Shown: in pieces, positions 62,369-64,000 of the stretch | How the letters are laid out: each line of letters starts with the position of its first letter | Position numbering within the stretch: position 1 is the first letter of the stretch | Origin: Algoriphagus boritolerans DSM 17298 = JCM 18970 | GTDB lineage: Bacteria; Bacteroidota; Bacteroidia; Cytophagales; Cyclobacteriaceae | Reading direction: 5' to 3' | Assembly (NCBI RefSeq): GCF_900108085.1 | Contig: NZ_FNVR01000007.1 | Coordinates: 62,001-126,000, forward strand | Length of the DNA: 64,000 nucleotides | The notes under the pieces: generated by a model | What the model saw: only the letters and a program-made list of their open reading frames with translations | Databases searched by the model: none | Told to the model about the DNA's origin: nothing | Program-made: the position numbers and the translations under genes

Positions 62369-62920
62369 ATGACTGAACGTAGAATTCAAAGTAAAGTAAG
62401 ATCTTTACGTTGGCTTAGAATACTGCACCGGTGGATGGGTGTTCCATTAATCGTGTTCTTTTTCATCATTGGAATTACTTCAGTTCTTTTAGCATGGAAG
62501 AAAAAGGCCGAATTGCTTCCTCCTACACTCCAAACATCGGTTGAGGATGGTTCTTGGATTTTGCCAGCTCAGATGATCCAAATCGGGGAAGGGGAAATGC
62601 GGAAAATGGGAAGGGATCCGGAAGTGGATCGGATAGATATTCGACCAGACAAAGGAGTAGCCAAGGTGACGTTCAAAACCCATTTTACCGAAGTTCAATT
62701 GGATGGATTATCCGGTGAGGTATTATCTATAGAAACACGCCATTCAGACTGGATCGAAAAGGTGCATGATGGTAGTATCGTCGATTTTTACCTTGGAGGT
62801 GATGAGGCGACCAAATTGACTTACTCCACTTTGACTGCAATGGGCTTGATTTTGATGAGTTTGAGTGGGTTTTATCTCTGGTATTATCCGAAATTGATCA
62901 GGAAGATTAAGGGGAGGTAG
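62369..62920 (+). CDS. PepSY-associated membrane protein
   Basis: A 183-residue protein with a TM helix (about 25-45, GVPLIVFFFIIGITSVLLAW) after RILHRWMG, a periplasmic PepSY-like domain (about 65-135) and a second TM helix (about 150-170, LMSLSGFYLWYYPK). The HRW and WYYPK tracts are typical of PepSY_TM proteins, which accompany iron or haem uptake or redox functions. It is co-transcribed with HMG-CoA lyase. Confidence 0.85.
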   Translation: MTERRIQSKVRSLRWLRILHRWMGVPLIVFFFIIGITSVLLAWKKKAELLPPTLQTSVEDGSWILPAQMIQIGEGEMRKMGRDPEVDRIDIRPDKGVAKVTFKTHFTEVQLDGLSGEVLSIETRHSDWIEKVHDGSIVDFYLGGDEATKLTYSTLTAMGLILMSLSGFYLWYYPKLIRKIKGR

Positions 62921-63000
62921 GGAACTTTAATAGGCTCTTGTCCACAAAATGGTTCAATTGATTTTATCTAACAAATTTGAATTTTTTGTAGGTTTAAGTT

Positions 63001-63240
63001 ATGGAAAATGAGGGCAAACACCTTGTAAAAGAGCCAGATATAGAATATAGACGCTACACCTATGCTGATTATTTGACTTGGGAGATGGAGGAAACGGTGG
63101 AATTGATCAAGGGAAAATATCAGTCGTCAAAACTATTTGTATCTGGAGATACAGTTGGATCTTCCTGCATTGAAGGATTCAGACTGAATTTGGAAGATAT
63201 TTTCGAAGGAAAGCTTTCAATTTTTAAACCATCAACTTAA
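63001..63240 (+). pseudogene. Internally deleted Uma2-family endonuclease remnant
   Basis: A 79-residue frame. Residues about 13-38 (IEYRRYTYADYLTWEMEETVELIKGK) match the start of Uma2/DUF820 proteins, and residues about 45-70 (LFVSGDTVGSSCIEGFRLNLEDIFEG) match their last portion. The roughly 110-residue core that holds the PD-(D/E)xK active site is missing, yet the frame is intact. It overlaps the dprA stop by 17 nt on the other strand. It is probably a non-functional deletion derivative. Confidence 0.75.
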
Positions 63241-64000
63241 ACTTTTTTCCCGGCAGGGACTTCACGATTCCCTCAAATTCAAGTGATAGCAATCTGGAGG
63301 AAAGCAAGCCTAAGGGAATCTCAGTCTGATAGCTGATTTGATCGATTTCAGATTCTCCTTTTTCCAAAAGTAACCTCAATATGGCAGTGTCTTCCTCATC
63401 CCGACCAGCCAAATCCAAGATTGGTTTTTTTATCTTTTTTTCTCCGGGTTTGGACCAGAATAAAGTCTCAGCGATGTCATTTGGTCCGGTGTAAATGGAT
63501 GCTTTCATTTTTCGGATCAAGTGATTGCAGCCTTCAGAAAATGGGGATTGAAGGTTTCCAGGTACTGCAAATACGTCTTTATTGTAGCTGTAGGCGATTT
63601 CAGCAGTGATTAAAGCCCCACCTTTTTCTGCTGCTTCCACCACGATCAAGGCATCGGAAAGGCTGGCAATAATCCGATTTCTGGCAGGAAAATTTCCCGG
63701 CACCATTGTGCTTCCCGGAGCATATTCACTCATTAATATTCCGGTCTCCTGAAGTTGTTCCGCTGTTTTTTTGTGAATTGCCGGATAGATTTGAGTAATA
63801 GGCGAACCCATCACTGCAATGGTAGGCAGTCCAACCTGTAGCGCTGCCCGGTGGGATTCGATGTCGATGCCATAAGCTAAACCGGAAATAATTACCGGCT
63901 GATAGGGAAGAAGATCTTCCACGATTTTGCGAGTGATCGATTTGCCGTAAATTGTTGCACTGCGGGTACCGACGATTCCCACGCTTCGCTCGAAATTCAG
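63224..64000 (-). CDS. dprA: DNA-processing protein DprA, C-terminal part (cut by window edge)
   Basis: 258 codons are present; the frame continues past the window edge. VGIVGTRSATIYGK and SGLAYGIDIESHRAALQVG are the Rossmann-like DprA motifs, with ARNRIIASLSDALIVVEAAEKGGALITAE binding single-stranded DNA. A C-terminal winged helix (about the last 65 residues) completes it. DprA loads RecA on incoming DNA in natural transformation. The N-terminal SAM-like domain lies outside the window. Confidence 0.93.
   Translation of the reverse strand: MNFERSVGIVGTRSATIYGKSITRKIVEDLLPYQPVIISGLAYGIDIESHRAALQVGLPTIAVMGSPITQIYPAIHKKTAEQLQETGILMSEYAPGSTMVPGNFPARNRIIASLSDALIVVEAAEKGGALITAEIAYSYNKDVFAVPGNLQSPFSEGCNHLIRKMKASIYTGPNDIAETLFWSKPGEKKIKKPILDLAGRDEEDTAILRLLLEKGESEIDQISYQTEIPLGLLSSRLLSLEFEGIVKSLPGKKFKLMV

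Noticed and set aside
1-64000. CRISPR arrays, tRNA or rRNA genes, prophage or insertion sequences
   Set aside because: No regularly spaced repeats, no cloverleaf or rRNA-like segments, and no integrase, transposase or phage structural genes were seen.

Overview
The window reads as a chromosomal segment of a Bacteroidota bacterium, most likely Cytophagales/Cyclobacteriaceae (Algoriphagus-like; this rank is inference). The grounds are recurrent TAnnTTTG promoter elements, few strong ribosome binding sites, a TonB receptor with a carboxypeptidase-like N-terminal domain, a methionine synthase split into two proteins, and families such as TIGR02757, TIGR03643 and DUF2256. No rRNA, tRNA, CRISPR array, prophage or insertion sequence was seen. 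The only clearly acquired block is a two-gene restriction-modification system near 38.2-40.2 kb.

Layout. 0-4 kb: truncated oligopeptidase B, MscL, an ECF sigma/anti-sigma/Spy-like stress operon, a tandem universal stress protein and a structured non-coding RNA ending at a polysaccharide flippase. 5.6-11.3 kb: iron uptake (haem-type TonB receptor, lipoprotein, FeoA, FeoB and a tiny FeoB-associated Cys-rich peptide). 11.4-17.0 kb: a sulfide/sulfane-sulfur locus (sulfide:quinone oxidoreductase, Crp/Fnr regulator, universal stress protein, TauE-type exporter, fatty-acid-hydroxylase-like protein, rhodanese). 17.4-19.4 kb: cryptochrome/photolyase with TIGR03643 and DUF2256 partners. 20-29 kb: TPR protein, Lrp regulator, Nudix, MATE, M24 peptidase, frameshifted prfB, ilvE, cobalamin adenosyltransferase. 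29-36.8 kb: ABC ATPase, a globin/PlsC/GatC/large TPR membrane protein operon, NfeD protease and LysM protein. 37-45.9 kb: TIGR02757, the RM system, ATP-grasp, leucyl aminopeptidase, esterase, AceK. 46-55.6 kb: lipoprotein/Nudix, DUF819 with a ferredoxin-like protein, a 1441-residue hybrid kinase and an outer membrane protein. 55.7-60.6 kb: SAM riboswitch, split metH, metF. The end holds HMG-CoA lyase, a PepSY protein, a deleted Uma2 remnant and a truncated dprA.

Two things stand out. First, a 91-105 nt element occurs four times, always in sense orientation directly upstream of a start codon (twice before the Spy-like gene, once before sqr, once filling the whole metH-metF gap). Its hairpins show compensatory changes, and in two copies the gene's own AUG lies inside a conserved helix, so it looks like a mobile or duplicated 5'-UTR control element. 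Second, the Crp/Fnr regulator in the sulfur locus has near-palindromic GTGA-N6-TCAC sites before itself, sqr, the TauE gene and the rhodanese; at the three plus-strand promoters the site centre lies exactly 30.5 nt from the TAnnTTTG element. The window therefore seems to contain a self-contained sulfide-response regulon.
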